The notes beneath the pieces are model-generated. The model did not search any database. It saw only the letters and a program-made list of their open reading frames with translations, and was not told where the DNA came from. This document shows, piece after piece, positions 33,301-44,064 of a DNA stretch of 64,000 nt. The stretch spans positions 73,070,118-73,134,117 of the forward strand of contig NC_054537.1 in the NCBI RefSeq assembly GCF_017654505.1, given 5' to 3'. The translations under genes were made by a program, and so were the position numbers. This DNA is from Polyodon spathula. Lineage: Eukaryota > Chordata > Actinopteri > Acipenseriformes > Polyodontidae. Every line of letters starts with the position of its first letter. The first letter of the stretch is position 1.

Positions 33301-36300
33301 CTTGCTGCTGACAAATGGTTAACACAAAGACACTTTGTCTGATCTAGCCTGTGTAATATCTGTCATTGACTGGAAACTGGAACTTAAGAACCGCTTCTGA
33401 ACTCGAGCTGAAGCACCTCAAACACCACTGGGAATGATGCAAGCATCATACATATAGCTAGGTAAGGACACTGTACAGATACTATGAGAATTAACATTCA
33501 GAATATTTATTTTCTACTTTAACACAGTTTTACTAGCATAAATCACATGTGAAATTGACCAATAACCGTTAAGGGTGTGTCAACATTCCAGTTCATCTTG
33601 TCCTGTATATAGATAATGCATACACAATGTATTAACTTCTTGGGTTCTGTAACTATTGGGCCACAGAATGCAAAATATTGCATAAATAAAAAAGACACTA
33701 CTACAGGCGTTTTCCAGTACAAGTGATTTTCTGCTGTTAGGTCAGAAGAAGAGGAGAACACTGTGGGAGCCCAGTACTGCGAAAAGATTGACGACCTTCT
33801 TCGGGAGTCTGACTTTGTGATGCTGGCAGTGAACCTGTCACCTCAGACACGCAAGCTCATTGGAGAAAGAGAACTGAGCCTAATGAAACCCACTGGCACG
33901 CTTGTTAACATCAGCAGAGGTCTGTAGGCACTATACAGTAGCTGCTCCTGCATGGTTGATTAATACAATTCTAAAATAAATAATAATTGGTGTGCCATTT
34001 AAAGGAATACTTTTGTACATCTACATTTTCAGAATATTTCATTGCTTACCTTGTGTTCTGTATTTACCTAGATTATCTGGTAATATTATTTAAAGTGATA
34101 CTTATATCATCAATGTTTTTGGACCTTGTCAATGATAGAGACCATACGTTTTGAGATACTGGGGTGTGTTAAATTGATCAAGAGTTGGAGATCTAAATAT
34201 TGCCATTGTTTAAGTATTAAATTAAGACCACACCCTTCATTTTAAAGCTAGCATACAGTTGTTTTATAATTTGTTTTTAGATAAGTTTCATTTCCAGTGT
34301 TGTCCTGTAAAGAACAAAGAGAATATTGTTGCAGAGGGGTGTTTTTATATTATTCAGATCTACTTTCTTTGACCTGTTTTTTGCTTTTTAGATATCAGAT
34401 CTGTACAATAAATGAAACAGTAAACTCTGCTCAATTTTGTTTTGTTACTAAAGGTCTTGTTGTGGACCAAGATGCTCTCGTGGAAGCGCTTCAGAATGGA
34501 GTGATTCATGCTGCAGCGCTAGATGTGACATATCCAGAACCACTTCCCAGGTTAGGATTCTTTTTTTATGTTACAGTTTTCTCAAAGTTGTATGAGGCCT
34601 CCCACAAATGTCAAATGGTAACCAGTTACACAATTGTATGAGCTTTGCACATAAAATATGTCTGGCCTGTCTTTACTCTGACAAGAGGAATTTTCAGTTT
34701 ACATTCACCTTAAGTAGGGTTCTTAGTTTTTGTTTTTTGTTTTTTTCAGAATTTGCCTAGAATTTTTCGCTGTTTATTTTTACAGTTGAAAACCAGAAGA
34801 AAATCAGTGTAGAAACAAACAAGGTCAGTGATGTTTGGGAAAATCTGAATTTGTAATTCTCAGCACTGTGATCGTTTTGGTACTGCTCGACGTCTTTAAC
34901 GTTATTGTCGTGTATTCAACAGCTGAGCAATAGCCTCAGTGAAATTCAGCATTTAAACTCACACTAAAGTTGTGTTATCTTGCATTATCACCGCTGCATT
35001 CCTCAAGCCTTTTCATATGTGGGCGTAATAGAAACTAAAATTCAGGCAGCTTTAGCCTTAGCCATTTTAAAAACAGGTGTCTCAAATTAATTGTACCTTT
35101 AAGCAAAACACAGAACTATGCCACAACCATATTTCAGTGATGAAGCAATCAGAATTATAGATGTAAGAGTTTACAGAATAATATTATGATGATGCGCTCA
35201 TCACTGCTTAAAACGTATAGGAAAAAAAAACACCTTTCATACGGTATTACCTAAAATAATTGCAGGGAATGTTTACGCACAAATTGCAGCTCTGTTTCAA
35301 AAATATTTTTTTAATGCAGAATAATGTTTTGCTATTGCAAGAACTATGTACCAAAACATTTAAATAACGTATAAGCAACTTTTCACTAAAACCAGTTTGT
35401 TTTTTGTTTTGAAACCAAGCAGTATTATTTCCACAGCGTTGCGCTAATAATGCGCTCATCACAGTTCAAACTTTGCAAAATCCAATGGTACATGTTTTAA
35501 AACATTTTAAACAAAACAAAAACAGCCACATAACTTCAGTACGTTCAAAAGCATCTTAAAAATCAGAATCATATAACCACGATAAATGTGAAAATGCAGA
35601 TAAAGCTTTTTTTTTTTTTTTTTTTTTAAATAAAAATTGCCCATTGAATGTAAATCGTGGAAGATGGTAATGTAAATAGTGCAAACTTAAACATGCAGTG
35701 CCCGAGCAAGCCAGACAAGATGCATTATATTAAAGATGGGACCAGACAATTGTGCCTGATTACACAGTGGGCTGGATTACAAAGTTACTGTAAACTCTAC
35801 TGTACCTTAAAGGTAAAATAACAAAACTATCTGCATGCTTTGAAAAACAACTTTATTAGAGTATGTATAAGTATATAATGGCTTGCTTTTGTTTAGTTTT
35901 TTGTACTAGTTTTAAATGTAGAAAATAAATCACATGACTCAGATTTGCATTGATTTAGGCAGAAGTCTTAAAAATCATGCCGGATTCCAGAATAGACAAG
36001 TTCCTGATTGTTGAGGGTATCGCACCATTCATTTCAATAGGGATTTGGTGAGGACCCAAAAATCATGCCAAATTCTACAGAATGCCCGTATGCAGAGAGC
36101 CTGGATTTGTGTGCCACTATTCAGCAACAATCAGGAAAGCAGAAGGATCTCCATAATGTCATAAGGGGTATGATTGGGGCTACCCACGCAACCGGCTTGT
36201 CTCGCAATGCTTGATTGTCAGCATTATCACTGTTCATAACGAAATGGTTCCCCTCTTTAACTCAATATTATTTAACTTAATGCAGTTTTTGGTATTCGCA

Positions 36301-37044
36301 GGGAACATCCATTCCTCAAGCTTCAGAACGTCCTTATATTGCTTCATGTGGGATCCGACCCTTATGAAACTAGAAACATTATGGTGGAGAGAATGGTTAC
36401 AAATGCTCTGGTAGTTCTTAGTGGTTCACTAGTTCCTGATGAGATGGAGCATAATGACAGGCCGAAAAGTAGTGTTTTCTAAGCAATATCTATACCTGTG
36501 GGGATTTTTCACAGTAGAAGCGCTAAATTGTTTTTTACCAAGGGGGTTTTAATCAATTCAAAATAATTGAACAATCACATTTGTTTAATCAATTGAAATT
36601 TGTAAAGTGATTTACAATGGCTTCTAATATTACTTAACTGGATATAGCAACACTTATTTGATATAACAGCATTCCAAGAGCCCTTCTAGTAAATCCATGC
36701 CTCCAGAGGGGAGGGGACATGCTTGGGGTTGATTTGATCAACCTGAACCCCATCACAAAAATCCACAGCAGAAGGAGCTTTTTAACAGCACTGGGGGGCA
36801 CCGTGGATTACATTGCCACCTATCCAAGGATTAACCCTGTAAGAGTGAAACTAAATGGTTGTTTTAATGTGCTGTTCTTGGTATCCGCAGAGACCATCCG
36901 TTGCTGAAGCTTCAGAATGTCCTTATACTACCTCACATAGGAGTCAACACTTATGAGACTGCCCAAAACATTGTAGAGAGAATGGTTACCAACGCTCTGG
37001 CAGCTCTCAGTGGTCGCCCAGTACCTGATGAGGTGAAGCCCTAA
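29942..37044 (+). CDS. GRHPR-like D-2-hydroxyacid dehydrogenase (glyoxylate/hydroxypyruvate reductase family), 5 coding exons
   Basis: Coding exons are 29,942-30,314, 31,313-31,478, 33,741-33,919, 34,454-34,550 and 36,891-37,044. They total 969 nt (322 aa plus stop), and every junction has AG and GT and keeps frame. The product is a cytosolic-type NAD(P)H-dependent reductase of 2-oxoacids such as glyoxylate or hydroxypyruvate. Visible motifs are VVNGGVGVDHLDIPL, the Rossmann GIVGMGRIGYKIA (GxGxxG) followed by Arg-rich HNRNRR (suggesting NADP), catalytic Arg in VNISRG, Glu in YPEPLP, and His in ILPHIG. The ATG at 29,942 lies three bases after an AG acceptor, so an untranslated exon lies upstream. 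The length fits the family (about 320-330 aa). Substrate is inferred; fish annotations sometimes call these probable 2-ketogluconate reductases. Confidence 0.9.
30608..31030 (+). repeat. 35-bp minisatellite in intron 1, 12 units
   Basis: Twelve tandem 35-bp units with the consensus part CTAGAGTCTGAGTCCCAAAC followed by GGGCACTT or AAGCACTT and ACAAAAA. Variants alternate in a partly regular order (GGGC, AAGC, then AAGC with TTTGAG), giving a 105-bp higher-order period over units 3-8. It lies wholly inside intron 1. Confidence 0.95.
31313..31478 (+). CDS. GRHPR-like coding exon 2
   Basis: Acceptor TTGGTAG, donor GTAGGA. Encodes YKIAMAPSHLPQSFMG, then the dinucleotide-binding GIVGMGRIGYKIAQRARGFD. 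The Arg cluster HNRNRR after the second strand is typical of NADP-preferring family members. Confidence 0.92.
32642..33117. mobile_element. MITE-like element in intron 2, 476 bp
   Basis: Terminal inverted repeats TATGGCAAGCCAAATTATCA and TGATCATTTGGCTTGCCATA are about 28 bp each and nearly perfect. They are flanked by the direct repeat GCAAATG at 32,635-32,641 and 33,118-33,124, so the target duplication is at least 7 bp. The inside is made of degenerate CATTTAGAGATATCT-like words in both orientations and has no coding capacity. The 7-8 bp duplication size would suit hAT-type mobilisation, but the transposase is not known. Confidence 0.8.
33741..33919 (+). CDS. GRHPR-like coding exon 3
   Basis: Acceptor CTGTTAG, donor GTCTGT. 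Encodes YCEKIDDLLRESDFVMLAVN, LSPQTRKLIGERELSLMK, and TLVNISRG with the catalytic Arg. Confidence 0.92.
34454..34550 (+). CDS. GRHPR-like coding exon 4
   Basis: Acceptor ACTAAAG, donor GTTAGG. Encodes LVVDQDALVEALQNGVIHAA, then ALDVTYPEPLP with the catalytic Glu. It splices in phase into either of two downstream last exons. Confidence 0.92.
36302..36482 (+). CDS. duplicated last exon, copy 1 (alternative or decaying)
   Basis: This is a paralogue of the last exon, 0.6 kb upstream of it. The acceptor GGTATTCGCAG matches GGTATCCGCAG of copy 2, and the preceding intron end (AAATGGTT...) is also shared. It is fully open in the correct phase: EHPFLKLQNVLILLHVGSDP, YETRNIMVERMVTNALVVL, then VPDEMEHND and a 10-residue tail to TAA at 36,480. 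The catalytic His is kept, but the Pro before it is Leu. Using it would give a 331-aa protein. No AATAAA or ATTAAA follows before copy 2, which argues against routine use. Confidence 0.55.
36891..37044 (+). CDS. GRHPR-like last coding exon (copy 2)
   Basis: Acceptor GGTATCCGCAG. Encodes DHPLLKLQNVLILPHIGVNT, YETAQNIVERMVTNALAALS and ends PDEVKP plus TAA. It contains the catalytic His in LPHIG. The short ending after PDEVKP is the normal family C-terminus. AATAAA signals follow at 37,057 and 37,214. Confidence 0.9.
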
Positions 37045-37076
37045 AGAAAATCATAAAATAAATGAAAAAACAACAT

Positions 37077-37080
<4 letters not shown>

Positions 37081-37140
<60 letters not shown>
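37081..37140. repeat. (TA)n microsatellite in the 3' UTR region
   Basis: About 30 TA units, shortly after the GRHPR-like stop codon. Confidence 0.97.
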
Positions 37141-37143
<3 letters not shown>

Positions 37144-37213
37144 TGTACAATAATTAAGGATATGATTGTCGCACGGTAAAAATATGTAAAATCTCATTTT
37201 AATATGTGTGCTA

Positions 37214-37219
37214 AATAAA
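37214..37219 (+). terminator. polyadenylation signal of the GRHPR-like gene (candidate)
   Basis: AATAAA in CTAAATAAAC, 170 bases after the stop and after the TA microsatellite in the 3' UTR. A closer AATAAA at 37,057-37,062 is only 13 bases past the stop and is the alternative. Confidence 0.5.
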
Positions 37220-37813
37220 CATCTATAACATGTATTTAATGTTTTTTTTTTTTTTTTAACACAAGCTCCTCCTCAAAAGTAAACATTTGATTATTTTTTT
37301 AACACCTTTTCAAACAACCATAATAGGATTAATATGTGCACCTTCACCGATGTAAAAAATTATATGAATGCTGAAATTACATTTAAAAAAATAAATAAAT
37401 AAAAATTCTGGTTATAAATTGAGAATGGCACAACAATATAATATCCGTTAATGTCTATTTAAACACAGCTGTGGTTTTGCTATTACAAGATGTACATTAG
37501 AAGTACATTAGGGTTTCACACTTCTCATAAACTGTAAATTGTCCTCCATTTAGGTTTTGCATTATCAAGGGTATGCAGTTGTATCATTTTTGCATAAAAG
37601 GCTTTGGTTAATTTGAAAAGTGCGTTTCTCATTAAAGTGGCTCTTTTTACTGTTCTGTGTAAGTATTCACCTTTATTTGACGTCTGCTAACCGTTGTAAC
37701 TTTCCGCTGCAGACAATTCAGAAGACGTCTGCTGCTCACTTCCTGTTTTCACAAACAATTGTCAAAATTCACAACATATTCTGTGAAAGTCGTGACCTTG
37801 ACATAATCGTATT

Positions 37814-37816
<3 letters not shown>

Positions 37817-37870
<54 letters not shown>
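37817..37870. repeat. (TAA)n microsatellite
   Basis: About 18 TAA units. Confidence 0.97.
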
Positions 37871-37871
<1 letters not shown>

Positions 37872-38473
37872 GTGAAATGACTACCTTCATTACGATGTAT
37901 ATTGTGTTTTGAACAGTAAAATAACATTGTTATTATTGAGATTTTGATCATTTAAAAAGAAAGATGTATATTGTGTTGTACTGTAATTTTAGTAATTGTC
38001 TTTAATATTAAATTAAAAAAAAAAAAAATACAGAGTCGGATTGTTTTATCCAGTCAAATCAAGTTCTATGTATTTTGCATTGTGCCTTTGACTCGAGTGT
38101 TTATGCAAGGTAAAGAACAGTGGTATTGCCATGGTAATGCAAGGCACCAGGAGTTTAACCTCTACCATTTGATCCTAGGCCTCTCTAACATAGAAACAGA
38201 CAATTGTGTCAAATAGTGAGGTTCACTGGGGGTTGCATTTATACCATACAGTACACAGATCTGCACCACATTCACTTTTTTTGTAGTGAAACCTTATAGC
38301 AATAACATGCATTGAACATGTTCATCACTGTAGTCAGATGGTCACCAACAGCTAGTCTTTAACACAGGTTTGACAGGTTTTAATGCTTGATAAAACCTGC
38401 TGTATTTTTTTTATGTATATACAATAAAAAATAAGTCAACATGACATCACTTGAGTATCTACCAACTGTTTTG

Positions 38474-38510
<37 letters not shown>

Positions 38511-38556
38511 AACCAGCATTGCTGGTGTGTTAAACCCGGCAGATTCTAAGTTCTAC

Positions 38557-38569
38557 CACTAGAGGGTGG
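38557..38569 (+). promoter_or_regulatory. CTCF-like motif
   Basis: CCACTAGAGGGTG fits the CTCF core except for one T in place of C. It lies between the GRHPR-like gene and PARD6G. Motif match only. Confidence 0.35.
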
Positions 38570-39074
38570 ACAAACTATGTTTTTAAAAAAAGCAGTTTAA
38601 AAAGGCACCTCTAGCAGCAAACTGCTAGTAAAATACCTTAGCTATTTATTTAAAAAAATGGTGCAGTTTTTCAGAACTAACCTAAGCTACTGCTGTCTTA
38701 ATGTACTTCTAAATAACCAAACTGGATTTAGATTACGTATTGTCTGACATTTGTGCCAGCAGTCTTCTAGCCAATCATCACTGTAGTACAGCACCGTATG
38801 TTGTAAATGTTCTGCTTAAACACCCTAATTGTGTTAGTCTGGGAGAGAGCTGTATGTCTTTGATGTTGATTGCCGGTTTGATGTCAGATTTAAAGGCAGC
38901 TGGCTACACAGTTATTACACGTTTTGGGTTATTCAGGTATACACACTGGCCACAATGAAGTCCCGCGGTCTCAGCAAGAGGTCTGAAAGGAGTATGGCCC
39001 CAACTGGTTCAATGGGTTGGCAAGAGATTTCAGCCACAAATGTAGCGTTCAGGATTGTCCCACAGGCCTCAACT

Positions 39075-39340
39075 GGATTCTGATTATTATTGTTAATTAG
39101 TTATTTAGCAGTCGCTTTTATACAAACCGAATTACAGAGACTACGGGATGAACGATGCATTACAACTGCTGCAGAGTCATTTGCAATAGGACCTCAGTTT
39201 TACATCTTATCCGAAGGATGGAGCACAAGGAGGTTAAGTGACTTGCTCAGGATCAGTGGTTGGGATTGAACTGGGAACTGCCTGGTAATAAGCCAGTTTC
39301 TTTAACTACTGGACCACTGAGACTTATGCAATCTGAAATC
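39075..39340 (+). repeat. SINE-like dispersed repeat (TTAGCAGNCGCTTTTAT type)
   Basis: Opens TTTAGCAGTCGCTTTTATAC and continues with GGAGCACAAGGAGGTTAAGT, then GACTTGCTCAGG, and ends near TTTCTTTAACTACTGGACCA. This is a very common fish interspersed repeat whose second half resembles an antisense tRNA/CORE-SINE. A related start (TTTGGCAGACACCTTTATCC) occurs at about 59,378. Confidence 0.6.
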
Positions 39341-39404
39341 TCTCTTAAGAGGCTAAGAGTCTTATAAAAATCAGTTATCATGTTCAGCATACAGAGTTTG
39401 ATAG

Positions 39405-39615
39405 ACAGGGGACAGGATCAGTGGATCCCTTATAAAGTTTAACATCATGTAGTAAAAGCATAGCAAAGTATAATAAAGCATGGTAAAACCCAGAGAGATA
39501 TTATAAAAACATGGCAAATTATGGTCAATGCATGTAACTGTAGGATAAGCATGAGAAAATTACAAAATTGCCATTAAAACATATTGTGGTAAACTTTTAT
39601 AAGGAATAGAGTTCA
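39405..39615 (+). repeat. dispersed AAGCATGGTAAA-type repeat, copy 2
   Basis: Contains AAGCATGGTAAAACCCAGAG and ends TTGTGGTAAACTTTTATAAG, matching copy 1 at 9025-9265 in order and orientation. Confidence 0.6.
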
Positions 39616-40572
39616 ACATTTTGAATGAGGCATACAAATTGGGACAACCTTTGTACTCGCTACTAAATATGGACCAAAGTGTTGTTTTTATCTATGCTAC
39701 ATCAGTTCTCATTTACCTCAGTTAGGCTCCTTGATATCAGGTTTTCTATGGATAAAAATCCGTCAAGCAACAATTGTAAGCTGTTCTTTCAAACTTCCCA
39801 CTTGTTTTTTGTAGTTATGCCCAAGGCTGTAGCAACTAGAATAAAAATAGCTATAGTATGTTACTAATCCCAAGACGTAAAGAAGGGAACCATATATAGC
39901 TGCAGCTGAATGGTTATTTATCATGCAAGTAAATGGACTGTTTTGCCTTTTTTTATAACTGTAGTAATGGAAGCCAGTGTTCTACTATAACATGGGACAA
40001 TTGAGCATTATTCAAGTAGGAAATATAAACCATTACAAAATGGGTGTTTCCGTTTAAGAAACCCAAACCTGAAAACTTTATACCAAAGACACTCATCTGA
40101 AGCAGGCGACGCAGTGCTGCTCTGCCCCCACAAGCATAAACTCACTACTCTTCCTGACAGTATCGCCATTTTCCTTTTCAGCCTAACCTGATTAACATCA
40201 GAGAGTTGATAAGTAAATCCTCCTGTGTATTTCCACGTTCATTTTCGCAGTAGCTAAAAAGAAAGTACAGAATTATTACGGAATTGTTATAATAATTATT
40301 TTTTTATATTTATAGGGTTTTTTTCTGTATATATTCTGTGTAATTTCTATATATTCTGTGTTTTCAGCTAGTGTGCGGCCTTGTGTGCCGTGGTAAGCCT
40401 GCAGCTCTACTGTTGTCCCTCCCGGTACCTTAGTGCACCGAGTCGATAACTTATTCAGCTGAGATATCTACCTCGTCTTCTTCCTCTTCATCTTCCAAAT
40501 CCCCTTCACCTTCCCCTCCTCCATAAAAGAGAAAGAAGAAAAGTAGCCGCTCACGTTCGGCCAACGGGACAG

Positions 40573-41528
40573 ATGGATAAGATCTGGGAGGTTGTGTCAT
40601 GCCAGCAGGCAATTTTAACTGAGCAACTACAAGAGCAATCAGTCCCACCGGTAATACCTGTTCCTCCAGCACCTACTCCCCCTGCACCACTACAGGCAGT
40701 GGCTAGTGGGCTAGAGAGTGACATACTGTCTAGCACCGTCTCCGAGGAGGCTGACTATTAGAACATGGAACTCCCTTCTAATGATGCTGAATCGGACATC
40801 CCAGTTAAGCAGCTTCTGCTGTCCTCAGAGCTCATGCCCTTAATGCTGCAAGCTACTGCGGCGTTACAGGTTCCTTGGCCTGAAACAAAGGACGAGAGGC
40901 GCTCCATTTATGACGAGCAGCCCTCTATCACTCCTGCTGGCCCTCCAGTTCAATCAGATTTTCTGTTCGAGCTACAGTCTACTTGGGTATGGCTATGGCT
41001 GCAGAGGTTTCCCGTTCTGTAGACTCACTGTACAGTGTTTGAAGCAGACAAGCTGGGTCTTACCAACTTTCCACCAGTAGAGGCCCCCATTGCTGCGCTT
41101 GTTCAGTTTACCAATCTGTCCTTGCTAGCCAAGGATGCGGCATGCCCGAATAAGCAATGCAGAGTGACTGAGTCATTTTAAAGAAAGCAGACATGGCTAG
41201 TGCATTTACCACACGCCTGGCTAACCTCAATAACATACTTGTAGCTTTCCAGGCTTGACTTATGGGGTCCATTTCTGAAAACCATAGGCCCTTGTCTCAG
41301 CAACTGGAAGAACTACGCCTAATTTCTAGGAACCTGCTATGGTTGTCCAAGCTTAGCGGACAAGCAATAGGTAGAAACCTTGCAGCATTGGTGGCTGCAC
41401 ACAGACAGCTCTGGCTCTCTCAAGCACGTGTGCTTGACGCTGACAAGACAGCAATGCTGGACACTTCGGTCACTCCAGGCCACACATTTGGTCTCGCGGT
41501 AGATGAGCTGCTACAGCAATCTCACTGA
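40573..41528 (+). pseudogene. DIRS ORF1 (gag-like) remnant
   Basis: Three frame-shifted pieces carry IWEVVSCQQAILTEQLQEQS, LQVPWPETKDERRSIYDEQP, EADKLGLTNFPPVEAPIAAL (around 41,045-41,110) and GRNLAALVAAHRQLWLSQAR followed by PGHTFGLAVDELLQ. The order matches the minus-strand relic at 18,620-19,640. A stop near 40,759 and frameshifts near 41,020 and 41,180 break it. An acidic/basic Ser-rich stretch precedes it (about 40,470-40,560), as in other DIRS ORF1 proteins. Confidence 0.75.
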
Positions 41529-41584
41529 GCAAGGGAGTCCCCCAAGGAATTGGTGCACCTTCTCCCTAAGACACTGCCTCCACC

Positions 41585-42050
41585 ATGTACCGGAGATGGT
41601 TCAAGATGCTGGCTTCGCAATGGCTGTTGCAGTCCATCACGCTAGGTGACCACGTCACCACAGTGGACCTGAAGGATGCCTATTTCCACATCCCAGTAAA
41701 ACCAGAGCACAGGAAATACCTGAGATTCACTTTTCAGGGAACAGTGTACCAGTTCTGTGTTCTACCGTTCGGCCTTTCTCTAGCCTCACTTGTTTTTTTT
41801 AAATGCATGGAGGTATACTAGCCCCATTGAGGCATCAGGGTCCTCAACTATCTGGATGACTAACTCATTTGCTCAGTCTCCAGCAAGGGCACACAGACAC
41901 ACAGAACTTGTCACCAACCATTTACATCGGTTAGGGTTGAAGGTAAACCATGCAAAGAGCCAGCTAGCACCCATCCAGATAGTGACCTATCTGGGGACGT
42001 GCCTGGATTCAAGACGTATGTTGGCAACTTGTGCTGAGAGTAACCACCTG
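41585..42050 (+). pseudogene. DIRS reverse transcriptase fragment
   Basis: Encodes VTTVDLKDAYFHIPVKPEHR, then KYLRFTFQGTVYQFCVLPFG with LSLAS (RT blocks 3-4). After a frameshift near 41,810 come GIRVLNYLDD with the YLDD active site at 41,849-41,860, a stop directly after it, then HTELVTNHLHRLGLKVNHAK and VTYLGTCLDSRRMLA. The wording is DIRS-specific (LKDAYFHI, CLDSRRM). The fragment ends at a deletion junction around 42,045-42,080 that brings in recombinase sequence. Confidence 0.82.
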
Positions 42051-42079
42051 CTTAGATTAGCGTATTATGTGGACAGAAA

Positions 42080-42440
42080 TAAAGCTGGAGGCAGTAAAAA
42101 AAAAATTGTCTGTTATAGAGGTAAGTCTCAGGAACAGGCTCTGTCTAAACAGCGTCTATCCAAATGTTTAACAGGTGCAATACAGACTGCTTATGAACTG
42201 GCCAATCTGCCCCCCCCTGAGAATCTCACTGGCCATTCCACCAGGGGTCAGGTGACTTCATGGGGTTTGTTCCAGGGTGCATCTATTCAGTAGATATGCA
42301 GTGCAGTGGTTTGGGCTTCTTACCAGATGTTTGCCAGGTTTTATCAGCTGAATGTCGTGGACCCACAGAATAGTGGCCCACAGAATAATTTGGCACGAAA
42401 ATATGTTTTCAGTTACGGGAATATTGTTGTAGCTTTGCTT
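42080..42440 (+). pseudogene. tyrosine recombinase C-terminal remnant of the DIRS element
   Basis: Reads IVCYRGKSQEQALSKQRLSK, then ENLTGHSTRGQVTSWGLFQG with the catalytic His-x-x-Arg. After one in-frame TAG (42,291-42,293) it continues as VVWASYQMFARFYQLNVVDP, which carries the expected catalytic Tyr. The box I Arg half of the enzyme is deleted. In intact DIRS elements this enzyme inserts circular cDNA without target duplication. Confidence 0.78.
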
Positions 42441-43390
42441 AACTTGTAACTGAGTGTTGTATACCATGTCTTGTGACGGTTACGTATACTCATATACAGT
42501 AAGATGGGTCCTTACTTGTTTTATTCCAGCTATGCTGGTAATTGAATCAGGCGCAAGGCGGTTCGGCTGCAGTTGTGTTATGTATGCTCCATGTCCTTGC
42601 GACAGCTTGGATATACTGACCCATTTTGTAATGGTTAATATTCCTTACTTGAAAGGGTACGTTGGATTATTATCATAACCCTGGTTCCCTGAAATAGGAA
42701 TATTAACTTTGCGGTCGCAGCGTCCTTTGTCGCAGTTCTCGAAGGAAAATGAAGATAATGTCAAGGCGAATCGTGAGTTTATGCTCGCGGGAGCGGAGCA
42801 GCATTACGTCACCCACCTCTGACGAGTGTCTTTGGAATACGTTTTTCAGGTTCAAGTGTCCTAAAGGGGAAACACCCATTTTGAAATGGTTAATATTCAT
42901 ATTTCAGCGAACCAGAATTATGATAATAACCTAACGTTTGCCATCATTCTTAGACCCTTTGTTTTTTAGTATATTCTTTAGAAGACCTTAACAAAACAAA
43001 GATTTTGGCTAAAGACAGATAGAGCCAATTAATTCTATACACAATGCGCTTTTTTCTTCTTCAAAGACAGTGTCATTGAACTGGAAACATAACATGCCTT
43101 GGGTGTTTTGGTCTTAAGTACTTGTGTGAAGTGTACGTTTGTTCCAGTTCAATCAGGATTACATTTTAATTACCGGTGTTTTGTTGTTCTGCTTATTACT
43201 GAAAGGCATCTCACAAAAAACGATGATCACTGTGTGCAGTTATTAAATGTTAACAATGGCCGAATCCGTTCACTTCATTTCATCTCAGTTGTTGTTTGTT
43301 TTGTCATTTGGTACCTCCAAAACTGATATACTGCAGATCGCAGCGTAACCACTGTGTTGTGACCCTAGTCGGTGTTCATGGAGCTCTGGC

Positions 43391-43392
<2 letters not shown>

Positions 43393-43427
<35 letters not shown>
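43393..43427. repeat. (GT)n microsatellite
   Basis: About 17 GT units. Confidence 0.97.
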
Positions 43428-43429
<2 letters not shown>

Positions 43430-43430
<1 letters not shown>

Positions 43431-44064
43431 GTAACTTATCGCAAGGAACGGGCAGAAACAATCCACCCCATTTTACATACTCAAACATCCAAATTCCATA
43501 GATGACCAGTTACAATTGATCGACTTTATAATACATCTGTTTACTAATAGAAGTTAAGGGGCGGAAAACTTGCACGCTAATGCCCTTGGTTTTAATAACC
43601 CTCCCCAGCCTCTTATGAATTCCAAGCATATATAAAATCCCATAATCTCTAATACAAGTCTTCCCTGTGGTAAAAAAGACCATTCCTTTGTGTTTGCCTT
43701 TTGTACAAACCGTTTAAAAAACTAGGGAAACCTGAAAAAAAACGCGTCCTCTGCTGTTGTGGAGGTCCAGTGACTATTCAGTTCTCTCTCTCTCTGCCTC
43801 CTCACTCACACAGATCCAGTTTCTGAGATAGTGTTTGTATATGAATGGGGTGCGGTGATGTCATTATAAACTTCACTCAGTACCCATTCAGACGAGGCGC
43901 GTTCTACTCTTCATTCTGATTGTCGAAACTCACAGACCCCAAACTACCCATCCGGGAGCTAGAGTTTTGAAGAAATTTAACTTTGAGCATCGTAAATAGC
44001 AAAGCAATTCACTGACAGATCTACAGCAAGCCCTTGTCGTCGAGGGCGAGTGGGAACTTACAAA
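43430..44064 (+). promoter_or_regulatory. PARD6G promoter and 5' UTR region (approximate)
   Basis: The 630 bases before the PARD6G ATG contain a CT repeat near 43,783, a CATTATAAAC TATA-like word near 43,861, and less AT-rich sequence toward the start codon. The transcription start is not determined. No upstream coding exon is needed, since the known PARD6G protein starts at this Met. Confidence 0.4.

Larger units (their letters stand above)
40011..42937 (+). mobile_element. DIRS-type retrotransposon, internally deleted, with inverted ends and internal complementary region
   Basis: The left end (40,011-40,180) and right end (42,741-42,937) are inverted repeats sharing, for example, CAAAATGGGTGTTTCC on the left and its complement on the right. 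An internal complementary region (42,620-42,707) matches both extreme ends in inverted orientation: CCATTTTGTAATGGTT pairs with the left tip, and GTTGGATTATTATCATAACC pairs with the right tip. This layout is the hallmark of DIRS elements. Between them lie ORF1, part of RT, and the end of a tyrosine recombinase. RNase H and the recombinase N-terminal half are missing. No target duplication is expected for DIRS, and none is seen. Confidence 0.88.

Noticed and set aside
36719..36890. Extra coding exon just before the last dehydrogenase exon
   Set aside because: Including it would insert residues unknown in the family; exon 4 to 36,891 gives an exact family-length protein.
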